A DNA stretch of 64,000 nucleotides from Chamaecyparis obtusa (GCA_027943335.1 BSBK01002089.1:151501-215500); one strand, 5' to 3'. Shown: positions 24,152 to 35,478, numbered from the stretch's first letter. Notes: generated from the letters alone by a model not told the origin. A program made the numbers and translations.

Positions 24152-24465
24152 GTATGCCATCAATCCTTAATGTATTTAATATTCATTTCTTGATAGAAAT
24201 ATATTTGTCTTAAATGGTTACATAGTTTATTCATTATCTATTTAAAAGCTACAAGTTTCAACTACAAATAGAATACTGCTAATCTAAATTAACTATTAAT
24301 CTAAATTAATTAAATAAAACTATTTAAAACACATATTAATGTGAGCCTGATTTAAGTGTTATAATGTGTACGTTTTAATGTTTTTAATTTTTATGTGATG
24401 CTTATGATGGATGTGATTATGATTATGATGTGATTATGCTCACGATAATTGAATTACATTTGCAG
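24152..24465 (+). other. Possible intron linking the transposase stop to the SET gene
   Basis: Three bases after the TAA stop (24147-24149) the sequence reads AAAG|GTATGC (donor at 24151/24152). TTGCAG|GAAATT at 24465/24466 is a good acceptor just before the SET gene's first ATG (24504). If used, this intron would place both ORFs on one transcript. En/Spm makes its two proteins by alternative splicing of one pre-mRNA, so such a link is plausible but unproven. Confidence 0.45.
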
Positions 24466-26554
24466 GAAATTGAACCCCTTTCAAGAGCATCCCGCACAGT
24501 CTCATGGATCGACAGGTATAAGTCAATACACCTTATAGAAAGTCTATTTAATACACTTATCAATAGTAAGATTGATGTCTTCTAAGATCTCTCCCATTTG
24601 TAGGTACCAGCAAATAGGTATTTGTCAGAAGTGTCTTCCTCGAGTGAGGGAAATATAGGAATAGAAGAGGAAAGTGAGACATGCAGTTTATCTAGAATAG
24701 GGAGATTAACTAGAGGTCAAAGGACTAGAAGGAAATTCAATAAACACATGAAATTTTTCCTTGCTCAAGGGGGGTCATGTTCTTATGATGATGAGATGAA
24801 AGGTGACATCGAGGTGCCCTTGAGGTACCAACATCTACAGAAACATTGGGTACCCAAGGAACTTCCTCCAATAAACACTGATTTTTGTGTTAATGAGAGG
24901 ATATATCGCATAGCACCATCATCATTACATGGTTTGGGCCTATTTTCTATGGATGGCATAAAGGTGTCTTACAAAAAATTTTCTGAGTTGATGGAGTATG
25001 TTGGACCATGTTACGAGTACAAAAGTTGGATGCATATTGTTCAATATAAAAAAGTATGCGTAGGTATGCACTCTCGGCAAATTATATACAACAGCAAGAC
25101 AATAATCAAAGTAAAAGTGTGGCTATATACATTGATGGAAGGCCAAAAGCAACAGGGAATATTGCGGGTTTTATAAATAGTACATGACCTGGGTCAACTA
25201 TAAAGCAACCCAATTGCATATTTGAGGTGCGCGAGGGAAATCGTGTATTCATCTGTGCGATAAAATCAATACGTGCAGGGGAAGAGCTGCTTATTGATTA
25301 CAATTTGAACCGCATAGATACAAACAAGGCTACTATCATGGGGGTGGTACATACTATTAAACCAACTTCTAATCAATGACTCCAACATACCATTTAGTTA
25401 TTAAATTTTTGTCTAACATTTTTATACTTGATCTTTGACACAGGGGCACAATATGGAGCAACCGCCCGAAGGTGATGGTGACGATATTCCTAGCTCATCT
25501 ACACATGAGCAGGTAAAACTCATTGTAATTGTGCAAACTAGATAGAAGCAAAATGTTATTTTTTTTAATGTTATTTTCTTCATTATTTTGGAGTAATTTT
25601 GATAATACTAATACTATTGTTGTCACAGAGGGCTGGTGGTCAGAGAGAGGGAAAGCAACCTGCAGTCCCTCAGGAGTCCCCCCTTGTGGACCCTTTTTTT
25701 ATTGATTTAGTAGAGACCGATGACCCGATCGGTTCCATTAATAAGCTGCTAAAGAAAATTGGGAAAGAACTTCTACGTTTGGTATCCATACATCCTCAGA
25801 CTCAGGAAATAAAAGACAGGGCAGCTGAGTTGTTGCGCACTTCTGAAAACTTTAAAGTAAGTATTAATGAAATTTTTAATTATTACAAGAGTTCAATAAT
25901 GGTTTTTATGTTATGCTCTTTTATGACATTAATTAAAATATGGATGCATTGTCTTTACAGAGTTATTTGCATAATTTTGAACCCCATTCCCATGATGAGG
26001 CCGGTACTGCAAGTGGTTCAGGTAGATCACATGTTCTATTCCCCACTTGTGTTTTCCACTGAATATATATAGGAATGATCATAATCATTGACAATACATG
26101 CTCGAACAATCTTTTTTTTTAATGCTCTAACAATCTTGTCCATGCTAGTCCACGCATTCTATATTTATGCATGCTCTAACAATTTTATTCTTCAGCTCCT
26201 TTCCATGATGATATGACAACGCCGCCTCCATCCAGGACAGCCACAAATGTCTTGCCGACTGCCATGTCAACAACACACAGCCTAAATGCACCAACTGTTG
26301 CACCATCTACTGGTATACAAATCCCTCTTTTTCTCTCTTTTGTTATGTGTTTAAGTGTTATGTGTTTACGATGTAGATCCCTTGATTGTGTTTGTGCCAT
26401 GGGTGCTCTGCACCAATTTATTTCCCTTGAAGTATTATTTCTTGGAGGCATTTGATAATGGTTTTCATTTTTTGCAATAGGAGATGCAACAAGTCCCGAT
26501 GCAACATCATTTCCTGGATGTTCCCGTGTTCCTAGTACGGGAACGGTGAAGGAT

Positions 26555-26584
26555 TGCGTATTGATCATCAGTGACGATGAAGGC
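26555..26584 (+). other. SUMO-interaction-like motif in the SET gene linker
   Basis: The linker reads CVLIISDDEG: a four-residue hydrophobic core followed by Ser and acidic residues, the classic layout of a SUMO-interacting motif. Such motifs are short and occur by chance, so binding is only a possibility. Confidence 0.4.
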
Positions 26585-26927
26585 ATTCCCTTAAAAGTAG
26601 CCAAAGTTCCAGGTACTTTAAAGTTATTATTATTCTATAGTGATATAATAGTAATTTAGTTTTTGATCACTCTTCATCAACTAATGATCCCATGATTATT
26701 TTGTATGGAATGATATTTTTTGGCGAAAACTTGGTGACGAGTGTTTGTGGATATTCGGGCCCACCCTACGTACATGGTGGAACATCATATCCTAACTAAA
26801 ACCCCAAACCACTATTTTGATTTCATATCATTGCTAGAATAGTTTTCCTTTTCATCAATTTCTTGAACTATATTAAAGGTAGCTTCTCTTCATTTATGAG
26901 TCTAACATGTTTTTTTTTACTTAAAAG

Positions 26928-27846
26928 GTGGAATAACCAAGATAAAAAGTTGAAGGATGATCTTGTACATAGTATGACCCAGCTTTTTGGACCTCGTGCA
27001 TTCGAGAGAAACAAGCTCCTTGAAAAAGCTGGTTTATGTTTGAAGTATATTAGGGACTAGTACAAGAAATATTTAGAGGTTAACCCAAGGCACGAGCATC
27101 CGCCCTGTGTTCTTGAGGCTGAGTGGCAGGCTTTGATTTTGGATGGAAAGTATAAAGCCGACATGAAAAAAGGAATTACGCCAGTAGAGAGTAGAGCAAG
27201 GTATGTGATACTTTTGAGAATGTAATTATGTACTAATTAACCTCTAAATTTTTCCTGTAATTATGTACTAATTAACCTCTAAATTTTTCCTGTACTGGTC
27301 TCTAACATATTTCAAACTTTTCATAGATTGCCTGACACATCAAAGGCAACAAAGGCAAGATTAGAAAAGCACGGGACACACAAGCTCGGCTCTTGTGGTT
27401 TTTCCAAACTTCAAGCACGAGTTGTAAGTATTAGTAAATGAAAACTTGTATCAATTTTTTTATATATTGCAAGGAAATTTTTTTTGATCAAACAATGCAA
27501 GTAAAATTCACCATACCAAGCAAAAATGTAGGGGTCAGAGTTCAATAGATGCCTCACAGAAGAGGACAAGAGAATTGGCTTCCAACAAGGCTATAGAGCC
27601 GTGGCTGAACGGCTACGAGCTGAAATCAGTGTGCAAGGTTCAAATAATGATGCATCTGAGCCACAGGTAAATAAGCTAAATGAAATTTATTTCAAATTGA
27701 ATACTTTACCAATTAGTCTATTTGATGTTAAGTTCTAATATAAAGTGAGTATATCTATTTTAAGAAAGCAATGATAACAATGTGTAGGATATTGGAATGC
27801 AGCCTGACAATCCTTCTACACAATCTATGCATAATGAAGGTTCACA
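26928..27846 (+). other. TNPA-like (Transposase_24-type) C-terminal part of the SET gene
   Basis: Predicted helices with conserved-looking Arg/Lys and Trp positions: FGPRAFERNKLLEKAG, then EAEWQALILDGKYK, then KATKARLEKHGTHKLG and FNRCLTEEDKRIGF. The order (basic loop, a HxxGS-like step, an acidic helix) resembles plant En/Spm family second-ORF proteins. Those bind the subterminal repeats of their element, so this part is the best candidate for recognising the TTGCGACG motifs or the palindromic arrays. The family match is by eye only. Confidence 0.5.
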
Positions 27847-27847
27847 T

Positions 27848-28190
27848 GATGTCTTGGGTTGTTTGGAACACAACCAATGCATGATTCTGCAGGTTTTAGG
27901 GAATCTTAAGAGTTTTCAAATGTTTTATTGGGTTGGCAAAGCCTAGGATCAATAAAGTCTCTTTTGGTAGAAAATCAGGGAACTTGTCCCTAAAAGGAAA
28001 TTTGGTCTTGGTTGGGATTGAGTCAATAAGGTGTTAGAAGTATCTTGAAACCTTTGAAGTCCCTCTAGTACAGAGATTTTAAACTGGTCTGATAGAATCA
28101 GAGGCTAAATTGCTTAGGTGTAACATTTTGGTGTCTTGAAGTGGGTTGGGGCTTAAGACCAAGTTTCTTGCTGACCACTCTGCATCACAT
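27848..28190 (-). mobile_element. 343-bp LTR-type fragment in the last exon of the SET gene
   Basis: The sequence is the reverse complement of the first ~340 bases of the 1.7-kb insertion at 30757-32477 (shared TGATGCAGAGT(A/G)GTCAGCAAG, CAGGGAACTTGTCCC reversed, and CAACCCAAGACATCA). CACAT occurs at 27843-27847 and 28186-28190. If one copy of CACAT and the insert are removed, the exon continues directly to a TGA at 28200. Because TGATG/CATCA ends overlap the duplication, the exact edge is uncertain by one or two bases. Confidence 0.7.
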
Positions 28191-28202
28191 TGTCTTGCAT
28201 GA

Positions 28203-28412
28203 AATTAGTCATTCTGTATACACTGGTCTAGTGTTGTCAATAGACCCAAATAGTTCAAAGATACTCGAACCAATTAGATGTTTTATGGGGTGCATTTTTG
28301 TGTTAGGTAGAAAGGATTCTTCATACAGGTGAAAGTCTCGAACCTTTCCCCACTCCCAAAAAAATATCACTTGTACTGTTATGAGCAGTCATGAGGACTA
28401 GACAGATACATT
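28203..28412. other. Short unassigned spacer after the SET gene
   Basis: No array words and no splice-consistent exons. It probably holds the 3' end of the SET gene transcript. The short open frame 28141-28332 is not supported. Confidence 0.4.
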
Positions 28413-28880
28413 ATAATATATGTAATTGCCACTTGAATGTATTTCTATTCAACCACATTTATGGGCCTGTTTGGACCACGGCACACAGTAGCATCTACAG
28501 AGAAGAATATCCCAGGTGTAACAAGCTCTAAGAATATACCAATAGTTCTAAGAAGTTCCCTAGCACACAGTAGCATCTACAGAGAAGAATATACAACATG
28601 AGGGCAGTCACTGTAAAGACAACATGATAATGTACACTCATTTTATGTGTACATTATCATGTTGTCTTTACAGTGACTGTCCTCATTCAAGTGGCAATTA
28701 CACAAGGGACAGTCACTATGAGATGTCCTCATTTGTGACAAGGACAGTCACACATGAGGACATCTCACAGTCACTGTCCCTTGTGTAATTTCCACTTGAA
28801 TGTATTGTTATTCAACCACATTTATGGGCCCGTTTGGACCATGACACACAGTAGCATCTACAGAGAAGAAGTTTGGTATG
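28413..28880. repeat. Palindromic CACTA array, same orientation as the left arrays
   Basis: Matches 18541-18990: TTGCCACTTGAATGTATT, CCACATTTATGGGCC, GCATCTACAGAGAAGAATAT and ATGATAATGTACACTCAT, with a ~118-bp palindrome at about 28685-28802. It is the last block in the left-hand orientation; all later blocks are reversed. Confidence 0.88.
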
Positions 28881-29196
28881 CAATGGTCTTGAAACCTCTT
28901 GAGAAATTCTTGGTATGCATTTGTGTGGTGCAAAAGCTTTGTTGAAAGAGAAAAAGAAGAAAAGAATAGAAATGATTTTTTTTCTTTTTATATCATATAC
29001 TGTAACCAGCTACTTATAACTTGCAAAAATTATTATAACCATTTGAAATTGAAACTTAGTTTAATGTGAAACTGAGAACTGCTTTATTAGAGCTTTCTGT
29101 GATTTAGATTCAGACATCAAGAACATTGTTTGCCTAATATTGTGATTAATGTTTATTTATTAATATCTCATACTAACAAACAATTGATAATTGTAG

Positions 29197-29610
29197 GGAA
29201 AACATCATTGGGGGTCTTTGAGGATCCACCAGAAGCCAAGGAGAAAATGTATTCAAATGCTAAAGATGGTGTAACAGTCCTTACAGCTGTTGAACCTTGC
29301 TGTGTAGATCATCTCCGATTCTCCAAGTTCAACAGTACTGTGGTATTCCTTTGGATACTTCTAATGGTAAATTTCAGACATCAAGTTCTTTTCGTATGAA
29401 ACTACTACATTTGTAATCTGTAGTTTTAAACTTTTAGTTTATAAATGTTCATCAGCTTTAGTTCGTATGCTGCCATTTCAAGTATGATTAATGAAGTTAC
29501 CTTTATCACAGGATGAAAGTGAGCAGTCAGCATACTGGTACGGAGCTGGCAGCATTGATACGGTGACTAGGGCATTGTTTAATGGTGGTATTGTGTTTTC
29601 CCATGTTTAG
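29197..29610 (+). pseudogene. Captured gene fragment, two exons, family not recognised
   Basis: Exon 29197-29366 follows TTGTAG, encodes ...TSLGVFEDPPEAKEKMYSNA... through KFNSTVVFLWILLM, and ends ATG|GTAAAT. Exon 29512-29610 follows ATCACAG, continues in phase 0 with DESEQSAYWYGAGSIDTV, and ends at a TAG. The intron (29367-29511) has good ends. Composition is that of a real globular protein, unlike the surrounding arrays, and the piece lies between two array blocks of opposite orientation. CACTA elements often pick up host gene pieces, which is the likeliest source. I cannot name the parent gene. Confidence 0.5.
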
Positions 29611-29689
29611 GGCATCAGCCTTTTGAAGCATTGCCTTCATCTTTCTTAAGTCTGAGTTTTAAGTTTGTTTATCTCTCTCAGCGCTGTTG

Positions 29690-29780
29690 AAAATACAAAT
29701 GACAACGTTCTTGTTTGTTTTGCCCTTATATCCCGATGTGATTTCGCGGAGGGTTACGACACTGTTGAAAACACAAATGA
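29690..29780. repeat. Reversed copy of the ~80-bp tandem unit
   Basis: Reads as the inverse of the 11890-12125 units: GCGCTGTTGAAAATACAAAT, TGCCCTTATATCCCGATGTG and ATTTCGCGGAGGGTTACG. Confidence 0.85.
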
Positions 29781-29784
29781 AAAC

Positions 29785-30756
29785 ACAAATCCCTTGTGTA
29801 ATTGCCACTTGAAGGAGGACAGTCACTGTAAAGACAACATGATAATGTACACTTACAGTGAGTGTACATTATCATGTTGTCTTTAGAGTGACTATCCTCA
29901 TTTGTTGAAGAAGAAAAGCATTAATGTGGCTGAATAGCAATACATTCAAGTGGCAATCACACAAGGGACAGTCACTGTGAGATGTCCTCATTTGTGACTG
30001 TCCTTACAGTGAGTGTACATTATCATGTTGTCTTTAGAGTGACTGTCCTCATTTGTTGAAGAAGAAAAGCATTAATGTGGTTCAATAGCAATACATTCAA
30101 GTGGCAATTACACAAGGGACAATCGATCACTGTGAGATGTCCTCATGTGTGACTATCCTTGTCACAAATGAGGACATCTCCCAATGACTATCCCTTCTGT
30201 AATTGCCACTTGAATGAGGACAGTCACTGTAAAGACAACATGATAATGTACACATACAATGAGTGTACATTATCATGTTGTCTTTACAGTGGCTGCCCTC
30301 ATGTTGTATATTCTTCTCTGTAGATGCTACTATGTGCTAGGGAACTTCTTAGAACTGTTGGTATATTCTTACAAGTTGTTACACCTGGGATATTCTTCTC
30401 TGTAGATGCTATTGTGTGCCGTGGTCCAAACAGGCCCATAAATGTGGTTGAATAGCAATACATTCAAGTGGCAATTACACAAGGGACAGTCACTGTGAGA
30501 TGTCCTCATGTGTGACTGTCCTTGTCACAAATGAGGACATCTCACAGTGACTGTCCCTTGTGTAATTGCCACTTGAAGGAAAAAAGCATTAATGTGGTTC
30601 AATAGCAATGTATTCAAGCGGCAATTACACAAGGGATAATCACTCTGAGATTTCCTCATTTGTGACTATCCTTACAGTGAGTGTACATTATCATGTTGTC
30701 TTTACAGTGACTGTCCTCATTTGTTGAAGGAAAAAAGCATTAATGTGGTTCAATAG
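29785..30756. repeat. Palindromic CACTA array, right block 1 (reversed)
   Basis: The left-array words appear as reverse complements: AAGAAGAAAAGCATTAATGTG, GTGTACATTATCATGTTGTC and GGCAATTACACAAGGGACAG. The unit with GATATTCTTCTCTGTAGATG is present at 30300-30420. A ~118-bp palindrome lies at about 30456-30573. Confidence 0.9.
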
Positions 30757-32477
30757 TGATGCAGAGTAGTCAGCAAGAAACTTGGATCTATGTCCCAACC
30801 CACTTCAAGACACCAAAATGACTCAACCAATCAATTAGGCTCTGATTTTATAGGTTAATGTTTAAAATCTGCAAAGTAATGAATTTGAAGGTTTCAAGGA
30901 TCACACAACAACTTATGGACTCAATCCCATTTAATAACAAATTTCCTTTTAGGGACAAGTTCCCTGATTTTCTATCAAAAGAGACTTTTAAGGTTCTAGA
31001 TCTTACTTCCTGCAGAAAAACTTAGAAACCCCTTAGATATCATCTAAATAACAAGAATCATGCATTGGTTGTGATCTAAACAACCCAAGACATCAAAATA
31101 ACAAACTGACCTAGTGACCCTAGTAGGTCTCCCAAACCTGCTCTGCAGCCATAACTCTGCAACTTGCCAAAGGACTCTAAGAAGTTATATGTTTTTTGAG
31201 TACCCTTTTTGGATTTCTAACAGACCACCAACTCATCCCAGACCCTGACTCCACTCCAGCATATCAATGTCTTCATTGAGTCCGCAGACCTAATGCATGC
31301 TTTTAGGTGTGGGTTCCAAAACAAAGCATTGAAAATGGGTGTATGAAACCAAGATCAGAGTTTTGGAGTGTTCTCCTGATCCAGATAAAGAAGAATGCAC
31401 AAGTTTTCAAGTCCTCAATACGATGCAAGCTTCTGATTTTATTCTGATTACCATCTTCCCAGCCAAAAACATGGTAGTTTTTGATCTAGGGCTCGCTCTC
31501 AACAAATGCAGATGCAACCCCCTGCCTCAGGGCTTTTAGAATATACAAATATACATCCTTAACTCTCATTCCACCAAGGAAGAAGGAATTCCAATGGTTG
31601 AAACGTGAGTTAAGGTCTTTACATCAGTCAAACCCTGAAAATGAGGGTTTGTAAACAATGCACAGAAAATTTGAAATAACTTAGATATAAAACAAAGAGA
31701 ATCAATCAAACCAACTTCCAAAGCATCAGATGTCACTATTACAACTTCCAGGCAAATTTTATCATCCAACCACCATCCGTACAGCCGTACAGAGTTTGTT
31801 TTTCACCAGAAATGCACTAAAACAGGGTTATTTTTATTTTTTATGAAAGCAAAATGATTACAATACTGGTTCTCTATCTGTCTTCGACCATTTGAAGCCT
31901 AAAATAGGCTCTCCAAATGTTGGTTCAACCATCTAGGTGGTTAGAATAGTTTATCCAACAAATGTCAACTTTGCTAAGCAACTTTTAAAGTTGCATTACA
32001 ACTTTGCAAACAACTTTGCCGAGAAGGTTAAAAATGTGTTGTGAAACTTTAGGAACCTTATTAAAGTTATTTTGGACCTTCAAACTTCTTAACAACATCT
32101 AAAAGACACCTAATAAACACTTACTATGCTCATTTCATCCAAGGACTCAAAAGATGCCCAAGGTTTATAAGTCACCAAGGGGTCTTGTGTCCAACAAGTG
32201 GATGTTTATAAGGAGATAAAATCAATCCTTAATATTTATTACAAACCAAGAAAACATCTAAAACTCCTATTCTAATTTATTGTCATTCAAAAAGACTCTG
32301 ATTTGTCATTCAAAAAGACTCTGATCTGTCAATCAAAAGGACCTTTCACCAGTCAATCCTTCAAAGCTCCAAGGTGAAAATCTTATGTTCCAATTGATAG
32401 GATTTGACTCCTTGGCTTCATGGCAACTTCCTTCAATCATGGTGTCTTTGGCTTGCATTAGGGATGCCCTTGCATCA
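30757..32477. mobile_element. 1.7-kb solo LTR-like insertion (target duplication AATAG)
   Basis: Begins TGATGCAGAG and ends CCTTGCATCA, with AATAG at 30752-30756 and 32478-32482. A sister array unit at 35320-35345 reads TTCAATAGCAATGCATTC without the insert and gives the empty site. Short open frames inside (31339-31539 plus, 31566-31769 minus) lack known domains. The first ~340 bases are the same family as the fragment at 27848-28190. Confidence 0.82.
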
Positions 32478-32690
32478 AATAGCAATGCATTCAAGTGGCA
32501 ATTACACAAGGGACAGTACATGCCCATTAAAGTTGGTGTTTTGTTATCCAGCATGACAATGGAGACAACATACTCTATGTCAATTTTACTGATCAAATTT
32601 CCCTCCGCCAGGCAAAGCAACAATCTAGGTATGATAAGGTGAAATTTTGTAGTCCTTTTGGGTATGATAACAGTTCCAGTTTCCAATAAG
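32478..32690 (+). pseudogene. Captured exon, copy 1 (87 bp) fused to an array end
   Basis: Exon 32552-32638 follows TTGTTATCCAG, is open in phase 0 for 29 codons (HDNGDNILYVNFTDQISLRQ... to YDK) and ends GATAAG|GTGAAA. It is nearly identical to 35392-35478. The upstream ~70 bases, including array words and ACAGTACATGCCCATTAAAG, are duplicated too, so the segment was copied inside the element after capture. Protein family not recognised. Confidence 0.5.
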
Positions 32691-33054
32691 ATGGTTCATT
32701 TTTATAATCTAGCTTCAATTTCTCTTGTGAAAATCTTTTTTTCATTTTATGGGTGGTAAAATATAATTATTATGCTAGAGGTGTGTACTTATGGATGATA
32801 ATGAAACAAAATGATAAGATTTAAGACTCTTGTTTTTTTTTAAAATAGCAATTTAAGTTTCCTTCTATTATAAATTACTGTTTTTCTATTTTTTAATGTA
32901 TCTTTCCAGATCTTTTATATCAATTTTATTTATGAAATATAAATATATTAATAATGTTTTAGTGTTTTTAGGATTAGTTTATATCAATTCTATGTATCAT
33001 CATTCGTCATTCAATTGTCAGTATTATTAATTTAGACTGTGCAATTGTAGAACT

Positions 33055-33250
33055 ACTCAAATATGGGTTGGATGGATACTCAAGCAGGGGAACCCTCCTC
33101 AAATATCTCAAACAGTGAACTTGGAAAAATGTGTCCTGAAGGAACCCTTTCCATCAGAGAGATAAAAGTACAAACAAGTAAAAGAAGCAGGCTCTGCAAA
33201 TATGTTTTTGAGAAGAAAAATGATAGATTATTCGAGTATGGTTCATGAGG
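33055..33250 (+). pseudogene. Possible captured exon, 61+ codons
   Basis: After ATTGTAG at 33053 the frame NYSNMGWMDTQAGEPSSN... is open to a TGA near 33246. It ends in a basic stretch (KVQTSKRSRLCKYVFEKK). A second frame is also open for the first 70 bases, so the true frame is unsure. It lies downstream of the 87-bp captured exon and in the same orientation, so it may come from the same parent gene. Confidence 0.3.
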
Positions 33251-33695
33251 TATATCTAAAAAGACATTTTTTTTCTTATTATAATAAAAGAGGAAGTTGT
33301 GAATGTCAAAGTTGAGTGAAACAAAAATTATTTTCATCAAATTTTGTTAGGCTTGCTTTTGGGAATAGTTTCTTACAATATTGCTATTAAGATTTTTATT
33401 GTGTAGTTTTTAGATTAGGTTTATAAAATTATATTTCATGAGTAGTGATTCATATTAATCAATTAACGATACTTTTGGAAGGTATTTTCAATGTGTCAAA
33501 TTTTGATATTTTTACAAGAATTAGATTGTGTAATTTTTTTAATTAAAGTCATTGACTCATATTTCATAAATAATAGTTCTCATGAATCCATCTCTTATAA
33601 GATTGAATAGTCTATTTAGGAAGTATTTCTGATAGTATGTCAAATTATGATATTACTATTACCATTAGATTGCATGGCTTTGAAGTCAACCTCGT
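33251..33695. other. AT-rich stretch, nothing recognised
   Basis: Intron-like or spacer sequence between the possible exon and the next reversed array block. No repeats or open frames of note. Confidence 0.4.
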
Positions 33696-33699
33696 TGAC

Positions 33700-34380
33700 C
33701 CATATTCTTCTCTGTAGATGCTACTATGTGCTAGGGAACTTCTTAGAACTATTGGTATATTCTTACAACTTGTTACACCTGGGATATTCTTCTCTGTAGA
33801 TGCTACTATGTGCCGCGGTCCAAACGGGCCCATAAATGTGGTTGAATAGCAATACATTCAAGTGGCAATTACACAAGGGATAGTCACTATGAGATGTCCT
33901 CATGTGTGACTGTCCTTGTCACAAATGAGGACATCTCACAGTGACTGTCCCTTGTGTAATTTCCACTTGAATGAGGACAGTCACTGTAAAGACAACATGA
34001 TAATGTACACATACAATGAGTGTACATTATCATGTTGTCTTTACAGTGGCTGACCTCATGTTGTATATTCTTCTCTGTAGATGCTACTATGTGCTAGGGA
34101 ACTTCTTAGAACTGTTGGTATATCCTTACAACTTGTTACACCTGGGATATTCTTCTCTGTAGATGCTACTGTGTGCTGTGGTCTAAACGGGCCCATAAAT
34201 GTGGTTGAATAGCAATACATTCAAGTGGCAATTACACAAGGGACAGTCACTGTGAGATGTCCTCATGTGTGACTGTCCTTGTCACAAATGAGGACATCTC
34301 ACAGTGACTGTCCCTTGTGTAATTGCCACCTGAATGAGGACAGTCACTGTAAAGACAACATGATAATGTACACAAGTACT
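33700..34380. repeat. Palindromic CACTA array, right block 2 (reversed)
   Basis: Two near-identical ~380-bp units, each with the GATATTCTTCTCTGTAGATG part and a palindrome at about 33852-33975 and 34210-34335. Confidence 0.9.
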
Positions 34381-34695
34381 GTGAAGGTAGTTGCAAGTTA
34401 GGGCTGTTTCATTGCATACCCGAAACAATGAAGATGTTACGGTCCACAAAACATTTGTGCTTGAAAGATGAACAAATAAAATTAAACTTCTAAATAACCA
34501 AAGCCGCTAACAATAAATTCAACACAGATATGTCCTCATTTCTGGGTATTTTAGCTCTGTAACAGCTGAATACCAGATTACATAATAATGACAAAAGAAA
34601 AATAAACCCAATGTACTCAGAAATTGTAGCTGTGATTTTGTGGAGGGAATCTCTCTCGGCACTGTTGAAAATACAAATGACAACGTTTCTCTACA
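34381..34695. repeat. Reversed copy of the 12140-12780 tail
   Basis: Inverse of the left tail: GTTAGGGCTGTTTCATTGCA, CCTCATTTCTGGGTATTTTA and GGGAATCTCTCTCGGCACTG. Confidence 0.88.
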
Positions 34696-35350
34696 TTATC
34701 ATGTTTCCTTTACAGTGACTGTCCCTTGTGTAATTGCCACTTGAAGGAGGATAGTCACTATAAAGATAACATGATAATGTACACTTACAGCCCGTGTACA
34801 TTATCATGTTGTCTTTAGAGTGACTATCCTCATTTGTTGAAGAAGAAAAGCATTAATGTGGATGAATAGCAATACATTCAAGTGGCAATTACACAAGGGA
34901 CAGTCACTGTGAGATGTCCTCATTTGTGACTATCCTTACAGTGAGTGTACATTATCATGTTGTCTTTATAGTGACTGTCCTCATTTGTTGAAGGAAAAAA
35001 GCATTAATGTGGTTCATTAGCAATGTATTCAAGCGGCAATTACACAAGGGATAGTCACTCTGAGATTTCCTCATTTGTGACTATCCTTACAGTGAGTGTA
35101 CATTATCATGTTGTCTTTACAGTGACTGTCCTCATTTGTTGAAGGAAAAAAGCATTAATGTGGTTCAATAGCAATGTATTCAAGCAGCAATTACACAAGG
35201 GATAATCACTCTGAGATTTCCTCATTTGTGACTATCCTTACAGTGAGTGTACATTATCATGTTGTCTTTACAGTGACTGTCCTCATTTGTTGAAGGAAAA
35301 AAGCATTAATGTGGTTCAATAGCAATGCATTCAAGTGGCAATTACACAAG
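34696..35350. repeat. Palindromic CACTA array, right block 3 (reversed)
   Basis: Units of ~125 bp with TTGTTGAAGGAAAAAAGCAT and TGAGATTTCCTCATTTGTGA repeat head to tail near 34980, 35110 and 35280. These carry a deletion (GAAGGAAAAAA for GAAGAAGAAAA) that marks a younger amplification. Confidence 0.88.
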
Positions 35351-35391
35351 GGACAGTACATGCCCATTAAAGTTGGTGTTTTGTTATCCAG

Positions 35392-35478
35392 CATGACAAT
35401 GGAGACAGCATACTCTGTGTCAATTTTACTGATCAAATTTCCCTCCGCCAGGCAAAGCAACAATCTGGGTATGATAAG
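35392..35478 (+). pseudogene. Captured exon, copy 2 (87 bp)
   Basis: Follows TTGTTATCCAG and ends GATAAG|GTAAAG, a better donor than in copy 1. It reads HDNGDSILCVNFTDQISLRQ... to YDK with no stop. The few differences from 32552-32638 show separate decay after duplication. The 415 bases that follow look like intron, with a possible but unproven exon near 35640-35710. Confidence 0.55.

Larger units (their letters stand above)
24504..28202 (+). pseudogene. CACTA-borne SET-domain gene with a TNPA-like C-terminal region
   Basis: Exons inferred from frame and splice sites: 24504-24515, 24604-25343, 25444-25512, 25629-25856, 25961-26021, 26196-26312, 26481-26612, 26928-27200, 27327-27423, 27532-27666 and 27788 to the TGA at 28200-28202, the last split by a 343-bp insertion. 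Phases agree. Exon 2 holds the SET domain: SSLHGLGLFS, VAIYIDGRPK, GNIAGFINST, QPNC and GEELLIDYN. SET domains transfer methyl groups to lysines, usually of histones; the RFINHS-like and DYN motifs needed for cofactor binding and catalysis are recognisable, with Thr in place of the usual Ser-Cys. Exons 3-7 are a Ser/Thr/Pro-rich linker with a SUMO-interaction-like motif. Exons 8-11 are charged and helical, with KATKARLEKHG and GFQQGYRAVAE, resembling plant En/Spm Transposase_24 proteins. Lesions: a frameshift at an A run (25048-25053), TGA at 25185, a frameshift near 26945 and TAG at 27058. Confidence 0.8.

Noticed and set aside
23917..24213. Methionine-rich open frame beside the acidic tail
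   Set aside because: It is the GAT/GAC repeat of the transposase read one base off.
26185..26604. 139-codon minus-strand ORF
   Set aside because: It runs antisense to SET-gene exons that have splice sites and continuing phase, so it is a shadow.
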